The notes under the pieces were generated by a model. That model was not told where the DNA came from, made no database searches, and saw only the letters and a list, made by a program, of their open reading frames with translations. A stretch of DNA of 64,000 bases from Amblyornis subalaris (lineage: Eukaryota > Chordata > Aves > Passeriformes > Ptilonorhynchidae): NCBI GenBank assembly GCA_018881555.1, contig JACAXG010000060.1:1364001-1428000 (forward strand), read 5' to 3'. Both the position numbers and the translations under genes were made by a program. This document shows, piece after piece, positions 48,101 to 59,800 of the stretch. Position 1 is the first letter of the stretch, and every line of letters begins with the position of its first letter.

Positions 48101-49842
48101 GCCAGCACCGATGCCGGGTGGCTGCTACCAGGCTGTCTCGGGACCCTGAGGTGCAAACAGGATTTGCCAGGAGCTGTAAGTGCTGTTTCAGCCAAGCCTG
48201 CTCAGAGTGATGTGCCACCAGGCGAGCATGGGGGGTGTGGGGCTGCTGCTGATGTCCGTCCTTGGGGCTGGTGATGGCCATGAGGAGAGGTGGTGGGAGA
48301 GGGCTGTGGCTGTGGGCGGTCCAGCAGGGGCTGTGGCTGAGGGCTGGTGTTGATGGGCTCCTGCAGAAAGGCAAAGGAAACCGGGCTGCAGCCTTGCTGT
48401 TGTGCTATTTTTGTTCAAGGTAATAGCAGGAACTCCGCTCTAAATAAAAATAGACAAGTGAAGAATTTCCCAACTCTGTCTCTGCTCATTTCTTTCCTGA
48501 TGAGGAATTATCCCACTCCAGAAGAGTAAATCCTTCTTGTCTGTTCCTTGGAAACTGGGACAATAACACTGGAAGGGAAAGAAGAGATTACGGAGTTGTC
48601 ACGAGGGCGACNGCAACAAACCATACATTGGGTGCCAAAAATGCATTCTTTACAGCAAATAATAGCCANGCTCTGCGGGGCTCATCCTGACAGCATGAGG
48701 GCAGGCGGAGCCAGTCTCCGCTGCTCTCGGTGCCAGCCGCCCTGCCGAGGCTGGGCGGGGTGAGGGCCCTTATCTCACAGCTGCCCGGAGGGGCCCTGCT
48801 CTTGGGTTGGCTCCACCACATCTCCCCTCCTGCCTGTCACTCACACTTTGGNGGCACCTCACCTTTGGAAGCACATAGCATTCCTGCCTCAGTTGATAAT
48901 CAAAGAAGGTGTAGGGGGTGTGACCTTCTTTCCCTGATGATATCAAGTGTCTTTTTCACAAAAGACAACCTTTTGCTGCAAAGTCGGAATTTCTGGGGGT
49001 ACTTTTTTCTTACCATATGATCCAGGACACTGAGAGTTTCCTACTCCTAGCCACTGAATGTGTCTTTTTGTTAAACTGCTGCTTAATCATAAAAGCGCAT
49101 TAACTGCGCTATTCCCACAGAGCCAGGGGTCTCCGACAAGAATTGGACTAACTGACCCTTGTCACAACCTTCCTGCCCCTCCGATGGGGCTAAATGGAGC
49201 TCGCTTGCTCCTTTTGAAGTGTCCTTAGCGTTTGGGGAAATCCCAAGTTACCAGGAAACGCAAAGGCATTTTAGCACGAGTCCCAGCAGATGCTTTGGGG
49301 AACCTGCAGATGTGCTGCAGACCGCAGATGGGATGTGGCAGAGTCAGAGGCAGCACCACACAAACCCAGGTGAAAACTTCTCCCTGCCAGAGGGCTCTGT
49401 GCACAACACATGCTCACGCTTCCCGTCCCAGACGGGGTTCGTAGGGAGAGTTAGTGACTCACTGGGGGTGGGAGTCTTGTTAGAGCTGTCATATGGAGGG
49501 AGCGTCAGAAGCTCACCCAGTTTCACATGTTGATTTTTCCATCTTCAGCTATTCATGGCTACAATAATGAGATGGATAAGCCCACTGTTATTGTCTGTAC
49601 AGAAAATGAGGGACAAGCGTCATCTACTTTCAGAAGCAAATGCAGGAATGTTGTTGGATTTTTTTCCCCAAATTTTAAGCAGTAAGATCGTGTTTTCAAA
49701 CTCCTTATTTTTGAGAAGTTTGATTATGCTTTAGTTAAAACCAAAACGTCAAAACATAGAAGGCACTATATCTTCTCTGAAAGTGTGTTACCCATTTTTA
49801 TAAAAATCAGTCATTGATATTGAGGGATAGATGCTTTGAAGA
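45189..49842. other. Unique noncoding sequence
   Basis: About 4.6 kb without a recognisable gene or interspersed repeat. Frames at 45548-45995 occur on both strands over the same GC-rich stretch. The stretch 46160-46260 is AT-balanced and unique but carries no decisive motif. Confidence 0.5.
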
Positions 49843-49894
49843 GAGAGGGGAGGTTCTTGTTTCTGCCCGAGAGGGGAGGTTCTTGTTTCTGCCC
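49843..49894. repeat. 26-bp perfect tandem duplication
   Basis: Two exactly identical adjacent 26-bp copies (49843-49868 and 49869-49894). Each begins GAGAGGGGAGG and ends TTTCTGCCC. Perfect identity implies a recent duplication or an assembly duplication. Confidence 0.95.
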
Positions 49895-50478
49895 CCAAAT
49901 CCCAGCCACTCTATGATCAAACTTCTGTTCAAAGTTTACAAAGTTTGAAACTGCAGAGTAAAGAGAAATGCAAAGCAGCTTGTGAATGGAGAGGTGTGAA
50001 ACTGAGGGTGTGAAACAGCAGATCTGATCTGCCAGGTTAGCTTTCTCTTTTTACTGAGATGCAACCCACAAAAGATCAGGCAACTCTGCCATACAGGATT
50101 TGAACTTGAGAAGATTTTTAAAAGGCCTGTATGAGATGGATACCCATAGAAAGAGGGATTTGTGTGCATGTGAAACCCTGCTAGCAGAGATAACTAGTTC
50201 TGGGAAGCTGAATACAGCCTGAGAAGTCCAAGTTCTGTCCTTGCTCGTGAATACAGCTTTTGTCGATGGCTGTAGATTTTTGAAGGATGAAGTGCACGGA
50301 TGGTCTCACTCCCTCTCAACCTCCTGCTGTTTACAAGACTGACAGAGCGGATCTGGTGTTAAAGTTTTTTAAGCAAACACGAAGCTCCTCCATGCCTCTT
50401 ACCCAGGTTGCCTTACTGAGGAGCAGAAGATGATTGAGACTGACAGTAAATGCTGCAGGAGAAAAAGTGGGTGGTGGT

Positions 50479-50545
50479 TCTAATTTAGGGATGCTCTCTA
50501 ATTTTACCCTTGCTCTCTAATTTTACCTCTTTTCTCTCTAATTTA
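50479..50545. repeat. 19-bp tandem repeat, decaying
   Basis: Two nearly identical 19-bp units (50493-50511 and 50512-50530), each containing CTCTCTAATTTTACC, are flanked by partial copies of the TCTAATTTA core at about 50479 and 50533-50545. A minisatellite-like array of three to four units. Confidence 0.85.
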
Positions 50546-53500
50546 AGGATTCAGTGCACGTTGTTTGGCTAAAGCTAAACACAGCTATGCAGAAAGTTGC
50601 TGTATTCATCCACTACCTTGCTGAAGCCTGGATTTTCACAGCAGCCTGCTACTAGCACTACTGAGGAGCAGGATTCTTACTCAGTATATTACTTTTGTGC
50701 TTTTCAAGCATTTCCAGAAGAAATTCTTTGTATTTTAAGCTCTTTTTTTCCTGGAGTTTATGATAAAAAAAATTTTCAGTTCAAAGCTTAGCCCTCTGAT
50801 ATTTTTTCATTATGGCATTAGTCTAGCCAAGCACTTATATCCATGCTTAAGTGTAAATGCATGGCTAATAGAGTTAAAAGGAGCTTCAAAAGCGTCCCTT
50901 GCTGCCCTACTGAACAGGCACCGGCAATGTGTAAATGTAGTTGTCTTGCTGAATCAGAGCTAAGTGATAATCTGCTCTCACTAGCTGAGACNGAGCAGTG
51001 AACTGCATGTGTTAACAAGGTGAGACTTCAGAGTGGAAGTGACATTAGAGGACAGGGAAACCAGTTTTTAATAGCATTTGCTGCACCTTGACGTTGCTGC
51101 AAGACAAGAGTCTGAGCTGAAACAGTAGGACTTTGAGACATAACTTGGAAATGGTCTAGATGTTTTGCATCTCTGTTGGCTTTCTGTGTGGACACACAGA
51201 GGGGAGGATTTCTTCTGTTCTCATGTGTGCCGTCACACACCTTACTTTCTCATGGTAGGACAAATAGGCCACCAAGAACAGAAAGTAGGACACTTGGCCT
51301 CTCTCCTCTATGGGAGGTGCAGTGCAGATTGGCTTCTGAGAACTAGGACAGTACCTCCAAAAGTAGAACAGCTGGTCACCCTGTTCGTGTGTTTGTTGAC
51401 TTACAAATGTATCCTTTAAAGCTCAAGATTTAAGAGACACTTTTGGCCTACTTAGGGAAATGTTTTCTGAAAATAGGGACAGATACACTGGAACAGACCC
51501 AAACCTGTGCTTTCCTTCTAGAGCAGTGACCAGAGTTAGCAACTGGAGGATCCACATGCTGGGCAAATAAACCCAACAAGTGCTCTGTGTCCATTCTTGC
51601 ATATCGAGTGATACCACAGGGACAAATCCACTCTCCTTTTCCAGGAGGTGTTCACTTTTCAGTAGCAGAACACGGGCAGAAGGTCTTGCACTGCAGTGTG
51701 AGATGATGCTTCACTGCAAGAGAACTGTTACCAAATAAAACTTGTGTGTGTGTGTGTATGTGATAGATAGATAGATAGATAGATAGATAACAACATCTAT
51801 TTGACCAGAAACAAAAAAATCTGACTTTCATTCAAGTACATAGAAAGCATCCACAGAGAGTTTCATTGTCCTGCATTAAGGTCTTTCTCTAGGTGTAATT
51901 AGGTCCATAATGTCTACTATCCCATTCAAGTTCTAACAAGGCCAGTGGGATAGTAGCATGTTGTCCTGGGTAGTAGAATGTGCCTGGGGACGCTGCAGCA
52001 GCCTGTGTCTCCAAACAGGAGCAAAGAGTACAAACCAGGTCAGCTGACATGGTTCTTGGAAAGAAGCTGCTGTCCTCACTGGTTGAGGAAAACCCCTCCA
52101 TGGCTCCCCTAATGATGGCCATTAATATTTCCACCTGGTTGCAACTTGAACTAATCCCACATGAGTTTCTCACCTTGAGCCAGAGGTTACTCGGAGTCAT
52201 TGTGCTGCTCTGAAGTCTGGATTCACTCTCTTGGGACTCATCATTAGTCAAGTCAGGTATGAGGCTGAATCTTACTAGTTAGAGAGGGAGGCTAATAGAA
52301 AGGGAAGCCTTCCAATTTTTTTTATCCAGTAAGTGTGCTATGGTAATGAACTTGGAGCCTAGTGGCTCCAGTTATAGTGGGAAGCTCTCTGCCTTGAGAA
52401 CAGGTCTTTAATCCACGTAAAGAGGTGTTTCATAAGCAATATGTGATGCCCTGCTTTGAATATTAATACCCAGAGTACTTATTCAGCTCACAGCCATTTC
52501 ATGGAAATGCCATGCCTCTAAGAGGCCAGACAGAGCCCTTGGGTGCTCCAGTTTTGGGGTTTTCTTGCAAAGAGTTTCAGGTTGTTCTGTACTCTTAATT
52601 CAGAATTCTTATTCAGCTTAGAGTCTCTGAAGCCACTGCATTTATATTACATAATATTAACTGATTTTAGATTTAATGAAAATGTGAAGGAGACTATAGG
52701 ACAGCAGGTTTGGTCTACTTAGCCAAGTGACCTGTTAGTTATATACTTCATGAAGTTACTTAATCTTCTGCAGGGCAGCCTCTTCTGAAATGAAATAACA
52801 GGAGGCAGGGACTGTTCTGGCAAGCACTTGTGTTTTTAAAGGCCTTCAGCAAAAGCTGGCAAATGAATATTCAGCATTCTAGCTGTGTCAGCCGTGCAGC
52901 TTTTTGTTTTTCACATTTATACCTGTGGGCAGAGCTGGGGAAATTACAGCTACAGAGCCCCCGATGTAGCACTTGGTGTAGCTCCCACCAAGTGCCACTC
53001 ATCCAGAGCTGAGGGCACTGCNTCTATGGCAGTGGCAGGCTCAAAGCGAAGTGCAGCTCATGCAGGTGGATGTGGACAGCCCTGATTGTTGTTAATATTA
53101 GAATATGCCTGTGATAATGCCTGGGGAAGATGGGTTGGGCTGCTAATGCTGGGCCCTGGTCATACTCCAGCTCAAGCAATCAAGAGTGGAGCCAAGCCAG
53201 CTGCCTTGTGGGGTATCGTTCCCACAAAGCCAGACTCAGTGAGCAATGAGTGGGTTGTCACTTCTGTGCATCGATTGTTGCAACTGTTTTTCTCTCCCAG
53301 TACTGGAAAGGGATGTAGCACGTATTGCTTTTCTCTGTGGGTGGTTACTGCATTTAAATGTGCTGCCTATTAAACAGTATCATTGTTATTTGCTAGCTAT
53401 GTCTGCAAAGCACTGTTGTTCGCTGGTGACCAGCAGGATACAGCACACAGTTGCAGTGCAAGAATCCTGCTCTGAGGCAGGGCAGAGGCAAGGCAGGGTT

Positions 53501-53609
53501 TGATGTGCATGTAGCAGGGCTAGCTAATTTGTGTCACACACAGGTGCCTAGTGTTTGCATTAGAAGTACTTGTCTCTGCGTTTGTTTCTGCTCTTTTTGC
53601 TGTCTCAAG
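50546..53609. other. Mostly unique noncoding sequence
   Basis: Holds the compound microsatellite at 51743-51789. Around 51290-51390 a 'gaactaggacagtacctcc' then 'gaacagctggtcaccctg' phrase resembles dispersed avian/reptilian repeat text, but I cannot assign it. The frames over 51889-52251 on both strands show no domain. Confidence 0.5.
51743..51789. repeat. (GT)n-(GATA)7 compound microsatellite
   Basis: About seven GT units, a short TATGT interruption, then seven perfect GATA units (51762-51789). Tetranucleotide GATA arrays are highly mutable and make good polymorphic markers. Confidence 0.95.
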
Positions 53610-53789
53610 GGACCTGTTTAGAAGAGACAGTTACTCTGGATCTCAGCTAGACATGAATGTCTCTGGGATGCCCAAGAAGAAGAAAGCCAAAGCTCAGAAA
53701 GCTGTATTCATATCTTTGAGACATGTCACTGAGTCCTCCAGTGTGATAACACAGGCAGACAGCAAGTTGAAACCATTGCCTGGTATGCA
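53610..53789 (+). other. Candidate coding exon (unidentified)
   Basis: A pyrimidine-rich stretch ending GCTGTCTCAAG (53609) and a donor-like GTATGCA|GTGAGTTT (53789/53790) enclose exactly 180 bp open in one frame, with phase 2 at both ends. The predicted peptide has a basic KKKKAKAQK patch in the middle and no family I recognise. The acceptor ends AAG, weaker than CAG/TAG. A 60-codon open stretch has about a 5 percent chance per frame, so this may be coincidence. The phase equals that of the candidate at 29012-29122, which would permit both in one plus-strand transcript, but nothing else links them. Confidence 0.18.
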
Positions 53790-56732
53790 GTGAGTTTCTG
53801 TTCAATTGTTTTGTTCTGCCACTTTCCATCCTTGTCTGCTCACCTTACCCTTAAATTCAGACTGTAAATGTTCTTCAGGGAATGTCTTATCCTGCTCGCA
53901 CCAGGCCTTCCCCAGCCAGGGAACTTAGGGTTAGTTACACTTACAAACACCTACAGACATTTTAGCCTCTTACCTGCAGTGAAATCAATGGGAATTGGGT
54001 GCCTGTGGATCTCTTTAACAACTTAAACTTCTTGGATGGTGTGGGTATGGGTTTCCTCTCCAGGCTCCCTCAGCTGGGAAACTGTCTGGACCACACCACC
54101 TCCCTTATGGCCAGGACAGTAGGAAGTCCTGCCATAGGACCAGAGCATGCCCCTGGCTTACATAAACTAATCCTAGTCTTTAGATTGAATAACAAATAGT
54201 TATGAAAGGGAATATTTGTGTGCAAAGCTCAAGCACACGGACCTTGCAAACTGTGCTTGTCAACAAACCATCTCGTCCTCTTTACTGTATTTATTCCTGC
54301 GTGAGGCAAGAGGCTCACAATGCTTTGGACCAAATCCTTCTAGATTTCAGTTGCGTAGCCTACGATAGAAGTGGTATACATAGGATCACACAGATCAGGT
54401 ACCTTCCAGTGACTCCTCCAGATGACTGNGGAGGGCACAGCCACACTACCAGCCCAAAAGACTTCAGCCTGGGGGAATAAGGGCTTGCAGAGATGGGGCC
54501 CTGGATCTCCTGTGTGAGCAACCACAGCATTACTCTTCTGAGCCTGATGACAAGTCCTACTTGGGCCAAGGACAGCAACATAAATATGATAAGGAGAGAT
54601 AGGAATAGCCTCCAGGTATTTCTAGGTGCAAAGCATGGTGTGGAGCTGTCCTGGGCATCTTCATTTTCTAAGCAAGATGATGGTGTGTCTTGCAAAGGAC
54701 TCTGTGGGATGAGAAAGCAGAAAATAAAGAATGCAACTGTCCACCCAAACCATAACCATCCACTGATGAATTCAAGGAGTGTCAAAAACCATCCTGAATT
54801 TTTAAAGCATGCCAGATCACCCACCCTGAATTTCAACAGGAGAGTAAGTCACTCACAGCAGAGAAGGATGAAAACCTCAAGTGTGCTGCAGGCGGGGGGT
54901 TTCAATGACCCCACACCCTAGGGAGGCAGGTGGGAAGGTAAAGTGGGTGCTGGGTGTCATAACCTTTGGAAGATCCTTCTCCCCTACCCGCCACTACCTT
55001 GGATATGATCCTCTGCCCTGGTAAGTCCCTTCTCCTTACCTGGCGGGTGTATTTAGTTTCCTTGGTACTTGAGCTTGTCTGAGAGATAGATCAGGGGTGC
55101 TCTCAGGAGGCAAGGAGGCTGTGCAGAGACAAAAAAGAGGCAACAGGGGCGTGAGGGAGAGGGAACAGTCGTCAGAGACAGCTGAAAGGCTGCTGACCCC
55201 GGGAGAGGGGGGCTNTGACCTCCTGGGGCTGAGAACTGCTGGAAGCTGAACAGCTGTGTCCTTTCTCCCTCCTCATGTGCTATCAGCTTGAGAAAATAGT
55301 CAAGATTGTTTGTCTTATGAGTGCCCCTCATCTGGATATGCAGGGGAAGCTATATCAGGTGGAACAGAGANGCTGCCCCCAGATAACTCCCCCTGCCTGC
55401 AGCAGGGCCAGCGCCCTTGTGGCTTTGCAGCACCACATGGAACCAGAAGCTGAGCCTGGGGCGGCTGCAGCACAAGCAGGGTGGCCTCTCTTCTCTGCTA
55501 CATGCAACTGCAAAATCTGCTCCCCCTTCCCTATCTGTGAGCTTTTCCCTGGGTTTCAGGGGGTTTGCTCAGCTCTGGCTACACAGGAACTAGAAAGAGA
55601 TGGCTGAAAAGGCTGCTCCTGGTGAGGAAGAAGAGAGTGAGGTGCTGTAGGAACTGATAAGCAAGGAGATCAAACTGGGTGTAACAAACAGGTCTAGGAT
55701 GGTGGAAGGATCACCTCCTCAGTAAAAGGAGAATTTGAGGTCTGGGAGCTTATTTAGAGGGTGCAGGACTGGGGCAGGATGGCAGAAAGCCCAGCCCTCA
55801 GACTGGAAAGGATTTAGGTCTTTCTCCCTTTACAGCTCCGNGGGGGTCATGCCATGCATAGGGTGGGATTGACAGTGGGAGCACTGGGCAGGGAGGAGAG
55901 AGCACGGCTTTCTCAGCAACTTGCTTCTGCCTTTGTGAAGGCAGGGATGGAGCTTCCNGGAAAGTAGAGGCTGTGCTCACGGTGGCTGGGTGGTGAACTG
56001 GGAAGTGGCAGAAGCTCATGAGAAACAACAAATCTGAGGAGAGGGATTCGTTTTTCAAGACGGAAGTAGGCACAGAAAGTGGCACGAGGGTGATTTATTT
56101 ACTTAAGCAGGGTTTTGGCATTTGTGCCCAGCTTTGTGGTTCATTTCTTCATTCACTCAAATGCATGAACAAATGTTTGGTAAACAGGAACCTAAAGTTT
56201 CAGCGATGAAAAGCTTTAACTCTCGCCCACAGGGCTGCTTGCAGCGTTGGCTTGGAAATGTTTTCGAGAAGATGATGATTTCCTCCTCCCCAGTCCCATG
56301 ACTGGGGTAGCTGCAGCCGTGACCCCCCCCACTGCCTCACTGCTGCGCCCACACCAAGCTGCCAAGGGCTGGAATGAGTGAGAAAAGTGTGTGGCGAGGT
56401 GGGGCCCTTCGGGTCAGCCTCCATGGGCACTGGCAGGGGCCAGCTCGGAAACTTGCACAGCTGCTGCCTGAGCTCGATTTGGGCTATGAATAACTGGAGA
56501 GCTTTCCATCACCAGGGCTGTTGGTCCAGGTATTTGCGAGCACTTTCTTTGGTGGTTTCTTTTTAGTGTGGTTGCTGGACAGNGAGGACGGGATAGAGAG
56601 AGGAACCTTTCATGCTTCAGCTTCTGCAGCATCCGGAGTTTTCATGAAACCACAAAGGACGTTAAAGAAAAAAGAACAAGCGCTCTGTTTATAGGGATTT
56701 AGACCATCAAAACAAAGAGGGGGCTGTGTTGT
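53790..56732. other. Mostly unique noncoding sequence
   Basis: Contains an old repeat motif at 53965-54025. The opposed frames at 54360-54836 (minus, 158 codons) and 54493-54921 (plus, 142 codons) cover the same bases and neither matches a known protein. A strong donor-like CCTG|GTAAGTCC at 55020/55021 has no open exon behind it. Confidence 0.5.
53965..54025 (+). repeat. Ancient amniote interspersed repeat motif
   Basis: GAAATCAATGGGAATTGGGT followed by GCCTGTGGATCT resembles the widespread old motif 'gacttcaatgggagttaggcgcctaaatacctttgaggatctgggcc', here with part of the middle lost. I cannot name the family. Borders are uncertain. Confidence 0.4.
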
Positions 56733-56850
56733 CCAGTGATCACTCAGAGTCAAGGAGCCAGAAGACATAGGTTCACAGGAGATGGGCTTCCAGGCTGAAG
56801 CCCACCCTCCCTGGGCCACAGTTTGCTGCCCCTCGCCTGTGCCGCTACAA
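56733..56850 (+). repeat. CORE-SINE/MIR-like fossil
   Basis: GTCCAGTGATCACTCAGAGT, then GGAGCCAGAAGACATAGGTT CAC, then CCTGGGCCACAGTTTGCTGC CCC follow the MIR/CORE-SINE order 'agtggttagagca...ggagccaggagacctgggttc...ctgtgcctcagtttccccatctg'. The first part includes the tRNA-derived B-box region in degraded form. Diverged and inactive. Confidence 0.58.
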
Positions 56851-59800
56851 GGGTTGGCAGAGCTGGCTGGCACTCCGTATGCTGCNCAGCATTGCTGTGC
56901 ATATTAAAAAGTCTCTTAGGGGGATGACTCTAGCTTTCTGCAGCTGTCTGGGAATTTGTCTTGTGCAGCCCTCTTCATCTCGGAGCCCCTTGCATGTTGG
57001 ATGCAAAGGAGAAGCATGCAGCACCCAAATGAGAAATGCCTGGGGAAGGGAGTCGGACAATATGTAGTCCACACACTGATAGGTGCTGCTGCGCTGGTTG
57101 AGAGCAAATGTTCCTTTCCACCACCTGTGTTCAGTGCAGATTTTTGTGCAAGCACGATAGTAGGATGTAGCACAGAAACAGGTCTGATGGCAGTAGCAGG
57201 AAGGCTTCTGCTGCCAAAGGTAGTCTGGATGCTTTTTTTAGGAGCATTGCACCTCAGCAANGGTAGTGGGAGGGAAAGGATGATGACAGCCTGTGATTCT
57301 TGATCTCTTGTTTATTTGTCCTCAGTGTCCAGGCTGACTGAAATGCAGAATGAAAGCAATTGTGCAGCAAAAATCAGATGCTGGAAGTCCTTTTCATGAT
57401 CTACACCCAGCGTCACCACCAGAGCTCCCAGGCTCTGTGCTGAGGCGGACAACAGGGTGTGAAGTTGCCTCAGCCCACCACTCACCCACCGCCGTTCAGC
57501 CCTTGGAGGAACAAATTGCAAACCAAGAAACAAACGGTAAACATCCCAAGCCACCCAGTGCTCTTTGGTAGGTATTTGTGGAGAAAGGCATTTTGGAGGG
57601 ATGTAATATGAATGGCTGCAGTGCCATTGCAGACTGAAGGTCTGTCCAGTCGNTCCTGGTGGTGGCTACAGGAGCCTGCCTGCTCCCACACCCCAGTGGC
57701 TGCCACAATTCCCAGAAAAGCAGTGGCAATGCAAGGATAGAGCATGAGAGAGGCACAGCTCCGCACAGCCATGGGTGCCCGGCACCAAGGAGCATCCACA
57801 TTCTGCCTCCAGCTTGGTGCACCGAAACTTTTCCGTCTGATTACAAGTTACTCTGTTTTCCTAGATAAAGAGACCCCTGCCCACTGCCAAAATTTCTGGT
57901 TTCTCCTCACTGCTGGAGTGCTGTTATCTTTTAGGAGAAAGAGCTGCAGGAGGCAGAATAAATAAATAAGTTCTCACTCATACTTTTTAGTCACCCAGCG
58001 GCCATTGGACACCTCATTTAAGTATATTATTAGCAACCCAGACATTTCAAACACAAACAGCAAGCAAGATGGTATGTGTGTACTGCCTCCAGACACTCCT
58101 GGCACGTGTCTGATGCATGGGCTCTGTGCATCCCAAAAGCGTCTCCCAAGCCAGTGGGCAGGGATAGCCAGGAGGGTGCCGGGCAAGAGGCCTCCTTTGC
58201 CTTGCAGGAAGGGTGAGCACCCACTTCAGGACTTCCCCAGTGCTCAGCCCCCTTCCAGGGTTCAGACTGCCCCGAGTCAAAGGGTTAGCGATGTGTGGTG
58301 CTCTATTTCAACTGAATTATATCCAAATCATCTCCTATTAACCTGTGACGAAAATATTGGGCTAAGAATATTTTAGAAGCCTTTGGAAGGACAAGGGCTG
58401 AATCAAATGCTAATGTTTTATTATCCAACTTTCTTTTAACAAGCTGTCCATTCACGAAGTGCCAGTGAAATGTGGAAATCCTATTTTGNGTGTGGAAGAG
58501 ACTTCATAATTTCTAGTACTTACGGAATCTGTGAAAGTATTTTCTATTTGGGTTTATGTAAAAACATTCCCAGAGTCAAGCATTTGGGGATTTTCTGAGG
58601 AAAAGGTGTGGGGATACAGTCTAAGTAGTCTCCATGGTTTTCATCATCTTGGTAGAGAAAAAATCATGAGTTTTACAAGGGTATTTTTCCCAAAAAAGGC
58701 TTGATTAGGAGTCTCCACATTACATAAGTGACTTAAATCTGAAGATTCAAGCTAATTAAAGACATTTTTGGTGTACCATGCTGTCCATGCAGATGCTAAT
58801 TAATTTGGTCTAAAAGACTTTTTGGTCCCTATGTAGAGTCAGGTATTCTTGTCAGGTGATTTTAGCCAAATAGATGTGAATTCCTTTCAGCACTGATTTT
58901 GTGAAAAGTTTGAGTTTGCTCTTAGAGGTTTCTTTTGACTCTTACGGACAGTCATGTTGACCCACAGTACTTCTGCAGGACTACCAGAGTAAATGTGCAA
59001 GTGAGTTTTGGACGTGTATCCCACACAATTGTGTCACCCAAATGCATGACTTGGAAAACACACACAAAGGCANAATCCTTGCTTGAGGTTCCCTTATATT
59101 TAAATTCCTTAAATGGCAGATATTCCTGTCCACCAATAGCATATACCAAATCATCAGCCAAAGGGATTCCTAAAAAGTTGTGGGATTGACCACACGGTAG
59201 CCAGGAGGTCAGTGAGGTCTCTCAGGTGAACAGCAGCATGGGAGGTGTGACTCCAAGTTCANTAGCATCATCCCAGACTTACACGATGGTGAATCCCTTC
59301 ATGCTAGCCAACACTTCCAACAGAATAATTTTCCAGACCTTCCCATCAATATTTTTGATAGCTAAATTTCTGTGGATCACATCTTTAGTGTTATCTTGAA
59401 ATATATTTTGGTGTCATGTAAGCGTGTTATCACTTGGAGACAACACAAAGTGCCTTCAGACACTAGGCAGAGAGCCAAAAACTGTCCTTGGATGAANATT
59501 TGCAGTTCCTCTTGACTCCCTGTTATCTGAAGGTCAAGTCGGACCCATACTGAAATGTTAAGTCAAAGCCAAAGAAGTTTTGGGAGGACAAAAGTAGTTA
59601 TCAGCAGTTTCCAGTTGCTTTGTACTGGTGATGGGGAGGTAAAATGTGAGTAAGAGGAGGCAAAAGGAACATCTCAAATGCATCTTGTAGGATTCTATGA
59701 TCCTTTGGTTTCTAGCTGTTCAACTGCAAGGTATTTTGCTCTTACCTTATAATTTGTGCTGAGCTCTTCCACAGTTTTTTTTTCTAAAACTGAGCTCAAC

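Noticed and set aside
54360..54921. Opposed 158-codon (minus) and 142-codon (plus) frames, the former with hydrophobic segments
   Set aside because: Both cover the same bases; hydrophobic runs arise from T-rich complement sequence. Neither resembles a known protein.
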